This document shows, in pieces, positions 51,996-61,093 of a stretch of DNA of 64,000 bases. Numbering within the stretch: position 1 is the first letter of the stretch; the number at the start of each line of letters is the position of its first letter. The notes below the pieces were generated by a model. The model made no database searches. It was given only the letters and a program-made list of their open reading frames with translations, and had not been told where the DNA came from. Both the position numbers and the translations under genes were made by a program. Source of the stretch: Oscillospiraceae bacterium (GTDB lineage Bacteria; Bacillota; Clostridia; Oscillospirales; Ruminococcaceae); contig JALEJQ010000081.1 of assembly GCA_022769565.1 (NCBI GenBank), forward strand, positions 30,207-94,206. Direction: 5' to 3'.

Positions 51996-52030
51996 GATAT
52001 GTTAAACCTCCATATTGAAGAAAACGCCTT

Positions 52031-52191
52031 ATACTAATCGTTAACCAACCTATAGACAAATCCGACAGCTATAACCCAGCCACTCGGCGTCAAGCTCCCT
52101 TGCAAGGCACCAAGCCTTGCTGCGGTCGCTTTTCTTGATTGGCTGTGTTCTATCTGCCGTCTTTGTCTATAGAACGGTCAAAGATTAGTAT
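52031..52191 (+). repeat. 161-bp palindromic element, copy 5
   Basis: Outer arms ATACTAATCGTTAACC and GGTCAAAGATTAGTAT are complementary with two mismatches. The second and third stems are as in copy 3. The interior is almost identical to copy 3, so these two diverged most recently except in the outer arm. Confidence 0.93.
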
Positions 52192-52269
52192 TAAAACAGC
52201 CTTTTCTTACCTTTAAGTCAACTAAATACATTAAATTATAACATATTACAGCGCACTTGTCCAGTAATT

Positions 52270-52312
52270 TTTCAAAAAAATATGAGGATAAGCAAAATTT
52301 TTCGCTTATCCC
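52270..52312 (-). terminator. Terminator after ackA
   Basis: On the minus strand GGATAAGC pairs with GCTTATCC around an AT loop, followed by TCATATTTTTTTG. Confidence 0.85.
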
Positions 52313-52342
52313 CATAATATTTTCGGTATTTGCCGCCAAAAA

Positions 52343-53542
52343 TTACTTTGTGACCATTGCGAGAGTGTCTCTTGCGATAAGAAGCTCCTCGTTTGTGGGA
52401 ACTACCCAAACTTCAACCTTGGAGTCGGGAGCGGAGATCTTTTTAAGCTCGCCTCTGGTGCCCTTGTTTACTTCGGTATCGATCTTTATGCCAAAGTATT
52501 CCATATCCTTGCATACGCCTTCTCTTACTTCCCAGGCATTTTCGCCGATGCCGCCTGTGAAGAGGACAGCGTCAACGCCGTTCATAACTGCAGCATAGGA
52601 GCCGATATACTTCTTTATCTGATACTGGAGCATTTCGGAAGCAAGGATAGCTCTCTTGTCGCCCTTTGCTGCTGCTGCGGTAATATCTCTGTTATCGCTG
52701 GAAATGCCGGAAATTCCGAGGAAGCCGGACTTCTTGTTCATATATTCGCTCATTTCGGAGGCGGTGAAGCCGTGCTTATTCTGAACGAAGGTAACTGCGG
52801 AGGGGTCAACTGCACCGGTTCTTGTACCCATAAGAACGCCGTCAAGGGGAGTGAAGCCCATGGAGGTGTCAACAGACTTGCCGCCGTCAACAGCTGTAAT
52901 GGAGGAGCCGTTTCCAAGGTGGCAGGAAACTATCTTCAGATCCTTGATGTCCTTGCCCATAGCCTTTGCAAGAGCGGCGGAAACGAATCTGTGGGAGGTG
53001 CCGTGGAAGCCGTACTTTCTTACATGGTACTTTTCGTAATCCTCATAGGGAAGACCGAACATGAAAGCCTTTTCGGGCATGGTCTGGTGGAAAGCCGTGT
53101 CGAAAACTACGACCATAGGAACGCCCTCGGGGAGCACCTTCTTGCAGGCACGGAGAGCAAGAGCGTGGGGGTGGTTATGTACGGGAGCGAGCTCGGACAT
53201 ATCGTCTATCTGCTGGATAACTTCATCTGTAACAAGAGTGGTCTTGTCGAATACTTCGGCACCCTGCACGATTCTGTGTCCTACTGCGGAAATTTCGTCC
53301 ATAGACTTGATAACGGAAGCCTCGCCTGTGGTGAGGACTTCAACAAGCTTTGCAAATGCCTCGGTGTGGGTAGGGAAGGAGCAGTCCTCGTCTGCCTTTC
53401 TTCCGTCGAAGGTCTTGTGGGAGATGTGACCGTCAATGCCGATCCTGTCACAGTTTCCCTTGGCAATAACGCTTTCGTCGTCCATATTGAGAAGCTGGTA
53501 CTTAAGAGAAGAACTGCCTGCGTTAACGACTAAAATAATCAT
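52343..53542 (-). CDS. ackA: Acetate kinase
   Basis: 399 residues, usual length. Converts acetyl phosphate and ADP to acetate and ATP, the last step of acetate fermentation. Motifs: ILVVNAGSSSLKYQLLNM (first ASKHA phosphate loop), FDTAFHQTMP, RYGFHGTSH-like KYGFHGTSHRFVSAAL, SCHLGNGSSITAVDGGKSVD and DAVLFTGGIGENAWEVREGV. No phosphotransacetylase gene is adjacent. AAAGGA upstream of the ATG. Confidence 0.97.
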   Translation of the reverse strand: MIILVVNAGSSSLKYQLLNMDDESVIAKGNCDRIGIDGHISHKTFDGRKADEDCSFPTHTEAFAKLVEVLTTGEASVIKSMDEISAVGHRIVQGAEVFDKTTLVTDEVIQQIDDMSELAPVHNHPHALALRACKKVLPEGVPMVVVFDTAFHQTMPEKAFMFGLPYEDYEKYHVRKYGFHGTSHRFVSAALAKAMGKDIKDLKIVSCHLGNGSSITAVDGGKSVDTSMGFTPLDGVLMGTRTGAVDPSAVTFVQNKHGFTASEMSEYMNKKSGFLGISGISSDNRDITAAAAKGDKRAILASEMLQYQIKKYIGSYAAVMNGVDAVLFTGGIGENAWEVREGVCKDMEYFGIKIDTEVNKGTRGELKKISAPDSKVEVWVVPTNEELLIARDTLAMVTK

Positions 53543-53621
53543 TTTCTTAACGTCCTTTCAAGCAAAAAAATTCCGTTTGCCGTAAAATTTGACCGATTTC
53601 GCATAAATCGCCAAAAAACAC

Positions 53622-53650
53622 TTGACAAACAGGCGTTAATTTTATATTAT
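53622..53650 (+). promoter_or_regulatory. Promoter of tmcAL
   Basis: TTGACA at 53622-53627 and TATTAT at 53645-53650, 17-base spacer. A second -10-like TATAAT near 53742 lacks a good -35. Confidence 0.7.
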
Positions 53651-53787
53651 TACTTTGTAGCCCAAAAATCAAGACTAATCATAATATCTTTAGAGTTTAG
53701 AAAACAATTGTCCATATTTATGCTTCCAAAAAGCTATATACTATAATAGTATGTTATGGATAAAAAATACACGGAGGAAAAATATTG

Positions 53788-55056
53788 ATGAAAACTTACG
53801 GCATTATCTGCGAATACAACCCGTTCCACAACGGACATATTTACCAGATAGAAGAAACCAGAAAGCACGGTGCCGACCATATCGTTGCCATAATGAGCGG
53901 AAACTATGTGCAGAGAGGTGACGTTGCTCTTATTGATAAGTTCAAAAGAGCGCAGATCGCTGTTGCGCACGGGGCAGACCTTGTTATTGAGCTCCCCGTT
54001 GCTTATTCCCTTGCAAGTGCGGAAATGTTTGCAAGAGCCGGCGTAATGATGCTTGCTGCGCTTGGCTGCGTTGACGGAATTTCTTTCGGAAGTGAGTGCG
54101 GCGATATAGAGCTGCTTAAAAATGCGGCTATGGCTACGTTCTCTGCGGCTACTCCCGAAAAAATAAAGCCTTATCTCGAAAAGGGGATGTCCTACCCCGA
54201 AGCTGTACAGCAGAGCATTGCGGTGGAGCACGGCCCCATTATTGCCGGAGTTTTTGACAGCCCCAATAACACCCTTGCCGTTGAATACCTCAGAGCAATG
54301 AAGGTGCTCGGCGTTGATATTGACGCATTTACCGTTAAGCGCACAGGTCCCGGTCACGACAGCATGGAGCTTTCCGATAAATTTGCAAGCGGAACCAAGC
54401 TCCGTGAAATGATAGAGAACGGCGAGGATATAAGCGCTTTCGTTCCCGAGGATATGGCTGCTGCGGTTGCCGAGTATGACGAAGCAGACCACCTTGCGTA
54501 TTTTGATAACCTTGAAAGAGAATTCCTTTATATTCTCCGCACAGCTTCTCCCAAGTTCATTTCCGAAGTTCCCGACATTGCTCAGGGTGTAGAAAACAGA
54601 ATTGCTCAGATGGGCAAGGCTGCAAACTCTCTTGACCAGTTCCTGGAAATGGTGGATACGAAGAGATATACTCAGGCAAAGTTCCGCCGTGCACTATTAA
54701 ATATGTATCTCGGAATAAAGAAGACCGACCTCCAGATACCTCCTGCATTCGGAAGAATACTTGCCTTCAACGAAAAGGGTACGGAAATAATAAAGGCTGC
54801 CAATGAAAATGCGGAAGCTGCTGCCGCAAGGATCAAGGCTGCTGCCGAGAATCCCGATGCGCCTAAGAATCCTATGGATAAATTCCTTATCCCGTTCTCT
54901 TCTTCCGTTAAGGATCTGCTGGACAAGTTCAAGGTGCCCCAGCTTATAAGACAGGCAGAGCTTACCTGCCGCGGCTCTGATCTTTATATGCTTGCTTCAA
55001 AGGATATAAGACCAAGCGCTTCCGATTTTACTGCAAAAATTGAGATGCAGAAGTAA
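53788..55056 (+). CDS. tmcAL: tRNA(Met) cytidine acetate ligase
   Basis: 422 residues from the ATG at 53788 with GGAGGAAA upstream; a TTG directly before it is not needed. Acetylates the wobble cytidine of elongator tRNA-Met using acetate and ATP, so correct AUG decoding is kept. Nucleotidyltransferase motif IICEYNPFHNGHIYQIE (HxGH), then AIMSGNYVQRGDVALIDKFK, ELPVAYSLASAEMFARAG, GVDGISFGSE-like CVDGISFGSECGD and VKRTGPGHDS. It lies next to ackA, whose product acetate is its substrate, but the two are divergent. Confidence 0.95.
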   Translation: MKTYGIICEYNPFHNGHIYQIEETRKHGADHIVAIMSGNYVQRGDVALIDKFKRAQIAVAHGADLVIELPVAYSLASAEMFARAGVMMLAALGCVDGISFGSECGDIELLKNAAMATFSAATPEKIKPYLEKGMSYPEAVQQSIAVEHGPIIAGVFDSPNNTLAVEYLRAMKVLGVDIDAFTVKRTGPGHDSMELSDKFASGTKLREMIENGEDISAFVPEDMAAAVAEYDEADHLAYFDNLEREFLYILRTASPKFISEVPDIAQGVENRIAQMGKAANSLDQFLEMVDTKRYTQAKFRRALLNMYLGIKKTDLQIPPAFGRILAFNEKGTEIIKAANENAEAAAARIKAAAENPDAPKNPMDKFLIPFSSSVKDLLDKFKVPQLIRQAELTCRGSDLYMLASKDIRPSASDFTAKIEMQK

Positions 55057-55148
55057 AAAGCTCCCGATTTTTTATCATTTTGTAACATTTTTCAACGGAA
55101 TACTGCCAAAGTGTAATAAAATTGTAATGATTTTTGTTAAAAAAACTA

Positions 55149-55177
55149 TTGTCAAACTTGAAATAATATGTTATAAT
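55149..55177 (+). promoter_or_regulatory. Promoter of the surface protein gene
   Basis: TTGTCA at 55149-55154 and TATAAT at 55172-55177, 17-base spacer, leader of about 70 nt. Confidence 0.8.
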
Positions 55178-55255
55178 ACCATATGAACAGTTATTGTTTA
55201 ATACAATAATTTTTAGAGTTTAAGCAATTATGTTTAAGAAAAGGAGATATTTAAA

Positions 55256-57343
55256 ATGAGCACAAAAAGATCTTTCGGCAGATTTACTGCCATGGGACTC
55301 GCAGGTCTGACAGCTGTTTCTTCAATGGCTGTAATTGCAGAAGCTGCTTCGGCTTATTCTGCATACGTTTATGAATTCCAGTACACAGGCGCAAAGACAA
55401 TTGAAAAGACTAAGTATGCACAGGCTCTTGCAAACGCAAACGAGTTTGTTCAGGATACTTCTCCTAATGTTACTTCTGCGTTCCAGTTTGAGCTTAGCAA
55501 TGGTGAATTCAGAAAGTATACCAGCGTTGCTGAAAATACCTTCTCGGAGGATGCTACTATTGCCGATGATTTTGGATTGAATGAAAATAATACCCTTTGC
55601 TTTAATATGGATGGCGGCAACTGGCAGTATAAGGATAAAGTTACCGGAACTGCTATAACAGCTGAAGAAAAGTATCTTGACAGAGCTGACGGAACAAGCG
55701 ATGACGGCTTTGTTGCTTTCTTTAAGAGCAAGGCTGAGCGTGATTCTGCAAAGTCTAAGATCATTTCAGATGTTAAGTCTGATTACACATCCAAGTACAG
55801 TTCTGCACTTACCGCACTCAAGGCTGACCTTTCTACAGCAAGCAAAGCTAAGAAGGACGCAGAACTTGCTGCAGCTAAGCAGAAGAAGGAAGATGAAACA
55901 AAGGCTGCTGCTGTTACAAGAGATACTGCTATTGAAGCTGCAGGCGATGATAAGGACGCTGTAAAAGCTGCTAAGGATGCTTATAGCGATGCTGTTAAGG
56001 CAATCAATGATACATACAACGATGAAGTGAAGACTGCTAATGAGAACTTCAAGCTCAGAAGTGAAGTTATCACAACCGTTGCTAAGGAATTTGCTGCAGT
56101 TTACGCTCCTTCAAACTTTGATTTTGATGCAGGTTTCAAGATTGATGATACCGCTCCTGAGGTTAAGTATGTAATGGTTTCCGGCGGCGTTGTATTTGAA
56201 ACTGCTACTTATACAGGCAGATTCGGTGAGGATCTTGATGATCTTACAACAGCATACTACCGTAAGAACGGCGCATATGTTGCTCCTGCAAGATATGCTT
56301 TCACAGGTGAAATCACAAACAAGGCTAATATTTCCAAGTCTGAATATGACATCAGCGTAAACTGGGTTGCATTTACCGATCTTATCAAGGGCAACTCCAC
56401 AAGCGGCAACACAACTCCTTCCGATGATAAGGATAGTGACAAGGATAAGGATAAGGAGACAACAACCGTAACAGGTGAATGGTATCCCGGTTCTTCTTCC
56501 TACAGAACATACAATTCCGATGGTATTTCCTACCTCGGCAAGAACGGCAAGTGGTACACCTCTGCTGATGCTGCTAACCTTTACGGCGGCGGATACACAG
56601 GTCAGGCTAAGACCTCCAACTACAGCTCCGTTAAGTCCAGCAACGTTCTTTACTTCTCCGCTGACGACGGCAACTACTACACAACTGCATCTGCTGCAGG
56701 TTCTCACAGCTACCTCGTTAAGAATGTAAGCTCTACAACAAATAACAATGATCCTTACTACTACTACTTCATGATGGGCAATGGTTCTACATCTACCATT
56801 GATCCTGATGCTCCCGCAATTTACGGCTCCAAGAAGAGAAGCGGCTGGGATAGAATTGTAACCTACATCAAGGCTTCCAAGAGCGGTTCTACTGTAAAGA
56901 TCGACATGAACGCAGCTACAACTGTTCCTGCTTCTGTTCTTGCAGTAGCTAAGGATAAGGGTGTAAACCTCATGTTCGTTAACGAGAACGGCTCCAAGGT
57001 AACCGTTAAGGCCGGCAGCGTAAACACATATTCTGCTCTTGATGTTTCCGTTGTTTACAATGTAAAGAACATCAGAAGCTCTCTTGTTAAAGCAGCTAAG
57101 AAGGTTAACCCCGGCACAGTAAGCACAGCTCAGATCCAGGTTGGTTCTTCCGGTTCCTTCGACGGCACAGTTACAACAACTGTTAAGATGTCCGCTAAGC
57201 GTGCTGGCGACACTGTTAAGGCATACCGTCTTACAGACAGCGGCAAGCTCACTCGTGAAGCAACAGGTGTTGTAAAGGCTGACGGTTCTGTTTCCTTCAA
57301 CCTCAAGAACGGCGGTTCTTACCTCCTCGTTGTTATCGAATAA
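55256..57343 (+). CDS. Large secreted surface protein, highly expressed type
   Basis: 695 residues, AAAGGAGAT before the ATG. Signal peptide: basic start, hydrophobic core, cleavage near AEAASA (about residue 33). Residues about 165-285 are an Ala/Lys/Asp-rich helical, probably coiled-coil, region. An Asp/Lys linker lies near 385-405. Two related Tyr-rich modules follow (SYLGKNGKWYTSADAA at about 425 and LYFSADDGNYYTTASAAG at about 465). A C-terminal beta-rich domain of about 150 residues is last. No sortase motif or dockerin seen. Codons are strongly biased (GCT, AAG, GTT), as in rpsL/rpsG, pointing to very high expression. Confidence 0.75.
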   Translation: MSTKRSFGRFTAMGLAGLTAVSSMAVIAEAASAYSAYVYEFQYTGAKTIEKTKYAQALANANEFVQDTSPNVTSAFQFELSNGEFRKYTSVAENTFSEDATIADDFGLNENNTLCFNMDGGNWQYKDKVTGTAITAEEKYLDRADGTSDDGFVAFFKSKAERDSAKSKIISDVKSDYTSKYSSALTALKADLSTASKAKKDAELAAAKQKKEDETKAAAVTRDTAIEAAGDDKDAVKAAKDAYSDAVKAINDTYNDEVKTANENFKLRSEVITTVAKEFAAVYAPSNFDFDAGFKIDDTAPEVKYVMVSGGVVFETATYTGRFGEDLDDLTTAYYRKNGAYVAPARYAFTGEITNKANISKSEYDISVNWVAFTDLIKGNSTSGNTTPSDDKDSDKDKDKETTTVTGEWYPGSSSYRTYNSDGISYLGKNGKWYTSADAANLYGGGYTGQAKTSNYSSVKSSNVLYFSADDGNYYTTASAAGSHSYLVKNVSSTTNNNDPYYYYFMMGNGSTSTIDPDAPAIYGSKKRSGWDRIVTYIKASKSGSTVKIDMNAATTVPASVLAVAKDKGVNLMFVNENGSKVTVKAGSVNTYSALDVSVVYNVKNIRSSLVKAAKKVNPGTVSTAQIQVGSSGSFDGTVTTTVKMSAKRAGDTVKAYRLTDSGKLTREATGVVKADGSVSFNLKNGGSYLLVVIE

Positions 57344-57377
57344 TTTGATAACCGAAAAGGTCTGAAAAAAATAATTT

Positions 57378-57411
57378 ACGCCCTGCGGTTGGATTCTGCA
57401 GGGCGTTTTTA
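57378..57411 (+). terminator. Terminator after the surface protein gene
   Basis: ACGCCCTGC pairs with GCAGGGCGT, followed by TTTTTAT. Confidence 0.92.
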
Positions 57412-57420
57412 TATCCTAAT

Positions 57421-57455
57421 AAAAATTAAGCACGGGTTTTTGCCCGTGCTGTTTT
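57421..57455. terminator. Second hairpin, serving nspC on the minus strand
   Basis: AGCACGGG-TTTTTG-CCCGTGCT flanked by AAAAATTA on the left and GTTTTA on the right. It can end transcription in either direction between the convergent genes. Confidence 0.75.
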
Positions 57456-57498
57456 ATGCTAATAACCATTTATCCATAGGTTAAATGGTTATTAGTAT
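57456..57498 (-). repeat. 43-bp internal-deletion derivative of the palindromic element (copy 6)
   Basis: On the minus strand it reads ACTAATAACCATTTAACC then TATGGATAAA, matching the left end of copy 1 over 28 bases, and then jumps directly to the right end TGGTTATTAGC. About 118 bp of interior is missing. The outer arm is still a near-perfect palindrome. Confidence 0.85.
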
Positions 57499-57501
57499 TA
57501 G

Positions 57502-58650
57502 TTAAAGTCTTGATTTAAAATCCTCATACCCGAAGGTTTTTATAATTTTATCTTCGCCGTTTATGGTGTGAAGAAGTATAGATGGTAAACCTATGCCGTT
57601 GAAGGTGTTGTTTTTTACCATAGAATAAATTGCCATATCTTTGAAAACGAGCCTGTCGCCAGCTTTTAACGGTTCATCAAAGGAATAATCCCCGATAATA
57701 TCTCCGGCAAGGCAAGTTGGACCTCCCAGACGGTAGGTATATTTCTTTTCTCCGGCTTCTCCCGAACCGAAAATGTGGGGTCTGTAGGGCATTTCCAGAA
57801 CATCGGGCATATGGCAGGCAGCAGACGTGTCCATAATTGCAATGCCCATGCCGTTTTCCGTTACGTCAAGAACTTCGCTTACAAGATAACCTGCATTCAG
57901 CGCTACAGCTTCTCCCGGTTCAAGGTAAATTTCAAGGTCGTATCTGCTGCGTATGTCCTTTACCGTATTTACCAGCAGTTTAAGGTCATAATCGTCACGG
58001 GTTATGTGGTGTCCGCCGCCGAAATTCAGCCACTTTATCTGACCGAAATACTTTCCGAACTTTTCCTCCACGACCTTAATTGTACGGGCGAGAATATCAG
58101 CGCCTTGTTCGCACATGGTATGGAAATGAAGCCCCGAAACTCCCTCCGGCAGCTTGTCGGGCAGCTTATCCACGGTGGTGCCAAGCCTTGAAAAGGGTGC
58201 GCAGGGGTTGTAAATATCCTTATCAAACTCGGAATATTCGGGATTTATGCGTATTCCTGCGCCGATGGTTCTTCCGCTTGCCTTTATTACGGGGTAAAAC
58301 CTTTCAAACTGAGCTATGTTGTTGAACACGATGTGGTCGCATATATTTACCAGCTCTGCAAAATCTTCGTCTTTGTACGCAGGGTTGAAAACGTGGACTT
58401 CACCGCCCATTTCTTCATATCCGAGTCTTGCTTCGTAAAGTCCGCTTGCTGTTGTGCCTGCAAGATACTGCTTTATAAGGGGGTAGGTGCTGTACATTGA
58501 AAAGGCTTTCTGGGCAAGAAGTATCTTGCAGCCTGCCTCCTCCTGCACCTGCTTTAATATTTGCAGATTTTTCAGCAGAAGGCACTCATCTGTAATATAG
58601 CAGGGGGTGGGCAGAGCGCTTATATTTATTCCAATCTCGTTATTCTGCAT
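57502..58650 (-). CDS. nspC: Carboxynorspermidine/carboxyspermidine decarboxylase
   Basis: 382 residues, GAGGGT before the ATG. PLP enzyme of the alanine racemase fold that makes (nor)spermidine from the carboxy form. Motifs: Schiff-base Lys in ILLAQKAFSMYSTY, GIRINPEYSE, GLHFHTMCEQGAD, KWLNFGGGHHITRDDYD, YLEPGEAVALNAG and RLGGPTCLAGDIIGDYSFD. The partner carboxyspermidine dehydrogenase is not in the window. The gene overlaps the DUF896 gene by 11 bases. Confidence 0.96.
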   Translation of the reverse strand: MQNNEIGINISALPTPCYITDECLLLKNLQILKQVQEEAGCKILLAQKAFSMYSTYPLIKQYLAGTTASGLYEARLGYEEMGGEVHVFNPAYKDEDFAELVNICDHIVFNNIAQFERFYPVIKASGRTIGAGIRINPEYSEFDKDIYNPCAPFSRLGTTVDKLPDKLPEGVSGLHFHTMCEQGADILARTIKVVEEKFGKYFGQIKWLNFGGGHHITRDDYDLKLLVNTVKDIRSRYDLEIYLEPGEAVALNAGYLVSEVLDVTENGMGIAIMDTSAACHMPDVLEMPYRPHIFGSGEAGEKKYTYRLGGPTCLAGDIIGDYSFDEPLKAGDRLVFKDMAIYSMVKNNTFNGIGLPSILLHTINGEDKIIKTFGYEDFKSRL

Positions 58651-58846
58651 TGTCCGTACCCTCTTTCGGCGGATCTACTATTTCAATGCGTTCAAGCTGG
58701 GCAGTGAGATTTGCTTTCATTGCAGCACGAAATTCATTCCTGAGCGCAGTCTGTTCCTCTTTTTCTTCAGGGGTAAGTCCCTCGGTAGTTCTTGATTTCC
58801 GTGCAAGTTCGTTTATACGGTCGATTTTTTCCTGATTCAAGTTCAC
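58640..58846 (-). CDS. DUF896 (YnzC-like) small protein
   Basis: 68 residues. GTG at 58846 or, with better ribosome-site spacing (AAAGGA), TTG at 58840. The conserved core EKIDRINELARKSR followed by GLTPEEKEEQTALRNEF is the two-helix DUF896 fold. In Bacillus a member is SOS-linked; the role is unclear. Translationally coupled to nspC through an 11-base overlap. Confidence 0.9.
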   Translation of the reverse strand: MNLNQEKIDRINELARKSRTTEGLTPEEKEEQTALRNEFRAAMKANLTAQLERIEIVDPPKEGTDNAE

Positions 58847-58968
58847 ACTTCCTTTGGTTTTTTCTTATTATACCATATAATTCTTACGATTTCAACGTTG
58901 TTTGACAGTTTTAACAAAAATGTACTGCAAATTTTGCACTTAACTGAATAGCTTTAATAAAACAGTAC

Positions 58969-58997
58969 TGGACAAATTATGAAAAGTGTGGTATAAT
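58969..58997 (+). promoter_or_regulatory. Promoter of the GH13 gene
   Basis: TGGACA at 58969-58974 and TATAAT at 58992-58997, 17-base spacer. Confidence 0.78.
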
Positions 58998-59037
58998 TAT
59001 ATGGATTAATATTATAGACTACAAGGGGTGCCTTAAA

Positions 59038-60792
59038 ATGTCACATTGGATCGAAAAAAGCAACGTATATCATATCTACCCGTTAGGCTTCTGCGGCTGT
59101 GAGCAGTACCGCTCGGAATCTTCGGAAAAACCTGTTCCGAGGATAAAAAAAGTTATCGAGTGGATTCCGCATCTTAAAAAAATGCACTTCAACGCCGTTT
59201 ATTTCGGACCGATTTTTGAATCGGTGAAGCACGGCTATGATACCATAGATTATACCGTTATCGACAGACGTCTCGGAACAAATCAGGATTTCAAGGAAGT
59301 CTGCGACGCTCTTCACGCAAACGGAATAAAGGTCATTCTGGACGGCGTTTTCAACCATGTGGGCAGAGATAACCCCATGTTTATGGACGTTCGTGAGAAG
59401 AAACAGGGTTCACGCTACAAGGATTGGTTCTGCGGACTTAATTTCGGCGGAAATTCGCCTTATAACGACGGCTTCTGGTACGAGGGCTGGAACAACTGCT
59501 ACGACCTTGTTAAGCTGAATCTTTATAACGAAGAAGTGGTGAATTATCTTCTTTCTGCTGTAAAAATGTGGATAGAGGAATGGGATATTGACGGTATACG
59601 TTTCGACGCGGCAGACTGTCTCCGTGATGAATTTATCAAGCGCATACACAGCTTTACACGTTCCCTTAAGCCTGATTTCTGGCTCATGGGCGAAATTATC
59701 CACGGAAATTACGCACGTTGGGCAAACAGCGAAATGTTTGACTGCGTTACAAACTACCAGTGCTACAAGGGGATATACTCCTCCCACAACGACCGCAATT
59801 ACTTTGAGATCGCTCATTCTATTGAATATCAGCTCGGTCAGTACGGCAATTTATATATGTATAATTTTCTCGATAACCACGATGTTGCCCGTCTTGCATC
59901 CGTACTGCGCAATCCCGACCATATTGAGTGCTGTTACACTATGATGTACATGATGTACGGCGTTCCTTCGGTTTACTATGGAAGCGAATTCGGCATAAAG
60001 GGCGAAAAGGGCAGGGGTGAAAACGCTGACGTTGCTATCAGACCTTGTATAGAACTTGATATGCCCGACAAGGATATAAAGCTGATGAAGCATATTGCTG
60101 CTCTGGGTGCTATCCGTCAGAGCATTGAGGCTATTCAGACAGGCTCTTATGCAAAAATGGATCTCAAAAACCAGACCTTCCTCTTTAAGAGAGAAAAAGA
60201 CGGAAATGTTGTTTACGTTGCGCTTAATATCAGCGATGGTGACTATACCTTCCGTTTCAATACAAAATATCCTAAGCTGGCGGACAGACTTTCAGGCAGA
60301 CAGTTTACCGTTAACAACGGAAATGCGGAGATAACCGTTCCCCAGAACTGCTCAATGGTACTTGTTGATTCCGAGATACAGCCTGTGAACAACGAACCTG
60401 CCGAAGCTGTAGAAGCTGTAAGCGAACCTGCTGCTCCCGAGATCAAGGCGGAAGAAAAGCCTGTTGTTCCCAAAGTGCCGGAAGCTGCTCCTGCTCCTGC
60501 CGAAGAAAAGCCTGTTTCCTGCGTAACTCCTGCTGCAGATAAGGGCAACGGTGTAAAGAGCCTTGGCGTTCCTCAGGGAAGAAAGCCTGTTCTCGGCGCT
60601 CATTATAAGCACTTCAAGGGCGGAGATTACGTTCTTCTCAACGTTGCAAAGGATCACGAGACCTGCGAAGAGATAGCAATTTATATGGCAATAAACGGCA
60701 AGCCTAATATCTGGGCAAGACCGCTTGAAATGTTCCTTGAAGATATTGACGACCACGGAGTTGTTAAGCCGAGATTTGAGCTCGTTCAGTAA
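59038..60792 (+). CDS. GH13 alpha-amylase family enzyme fused to a DUF1653-like domain
   Basis: 584 residues, no signal peptide, so cytoplasmic. The (beta/alpha)8 barrel has the GH13 regions: VILDGVFNHVGRD, GIRFDAADC (nucleophile Asp190), LMGEIIHG (acid/base Glu219) and FLDNHDVARL (Asp279). A beta domain ends near 435, followed by a Pro/Ala/Glu linker to about 508. Residues about 510-584 match DUF1653: AHYKHFKGGDYVLLNVAKDH then ETCEEIAIYMAINGKPNIWA and RPLEMF. That domain normally stands alone. Likely acts on maltodextrins or glycogen; the fused domain's role is unknown. Confidence 0.93.
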   Translation: MSHWIEKSNVYHIYPLGFCGCEQYRSESSEKPVPRIKKVIEWIPHLKKMHFNAVYFGPIFESVKHGYDTIDYTVIDRRLGTNQDFKEVCDALHANGIKVILDGVFNHVGRDNPMFMDVREKKQGSRYKDWFCGLNFGGNSPYNDGFWYEGWNNCYDLVKLNLYNEEVVNYLLSAVKMWIEEWDIDGIRFDAADCLRDEFIKRIHSFTRSLKPDFWLMGEIIHGNYARWANSEMFDCVTNYQCYKGIYSSHNDRNYFEIAHSIEYQLGQYGNLYMYNFLDNHDVARLASVLRNPDHIECCYTMMYMMYGVPSVYYGSEFGIKGEKGRGENADVAIRPCIELDMPDKDIKLMKHIAALGAIRQSIEAIQTGSYAKMDLKNQTFLFKREKDGNVVYVALNISDGDYTFRFNTKYPKLADRLSGRQFTVNNGNAEITVPQNCSMVLVDSEIQPVNNEPAEAVEAVSEPAAPEIKAEEKPVVPKVPEAAPAPAEEKPVSCVTPAADKGNGVKSLGVPQGRKPVLGAHYKHFKGGDYVLLNVAKDHETCEEIAIYMAINGKPNIWARPLEMFLEDIDDHGVVKPRFELVQ

Positions 60793-60925
60793 GCGTTAAG
60801 CATATGTACCTGCGGAACTGTTATAATTCCGCAGGACAGCTTTGTAAAGGCAAACGACATTACACCATTTAAAACAGGTTTTATGCGTCAATTGTTTGCG
60901 TGGCAAAGCTGTAAAGTTGTTCACC

Positions 60926-61093
60926 TTAACCGCAGCATTTCTTCTCGAAGGATTCGCAGTCTACGCATTCGGGAACTGTAGGGTTGGCTTCGTGAGTGCC
61001 TACCTTGATGGATTCGAGAGAACAGTAATGCTCGGATGCAAGATTATACTTGCAGGAAGCAACATCGCAGTGGATACTTGGATTCTTGGGCAT
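60926..61093 (-). CDS. DUF1540 cysteine-rich small protein
   Basis: 55 residues from the ATG at 61093 after AAGGAGA. An in-frame ATG 13 codons upstream lacks a site. The DUF1540 cysteine set is clear: IHCDVASCKYN, YCSLESIKVG, and PECVDCESFEKKCCG. Probably binds a metal, and some relatives occur in spore formers. It is read opposite to both neighbours. Confidence 0.88.
   Translation of the reverse strand: MPKNPSIHCDVASCKYNLASEHYCSLESIKVGTHEANPTVPECVDCESFEKKCCG

Larger units (their letters stand above)
51996..52342. other. Gap between foldase-like and ackA genes
   Basis: 347 bases without a gene. It holds palindromic repeat copy 5 and the ackA terminator. A promoter for the foldase-like gene is expected between these, but no strong consensus was identified. 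Confidence 0.6.

Noticed and set aside
58896..58915. Possible Rex operator TTGTT...AACAA upstream of the GH13 gene
   Set aside because: The half-sites are 10 bases apart where the Rex site needs 8, and the inner TTAA symmetry is missing.
60809..60838. Terminator after the GH13 gene
   Set aside because: CCTGCGGAA...TTCCGCAGG forms a good stem but is followed by ACAGCTTTG with no T-run. Left out as a terminator; it may be a processing or stabilising hairpin.
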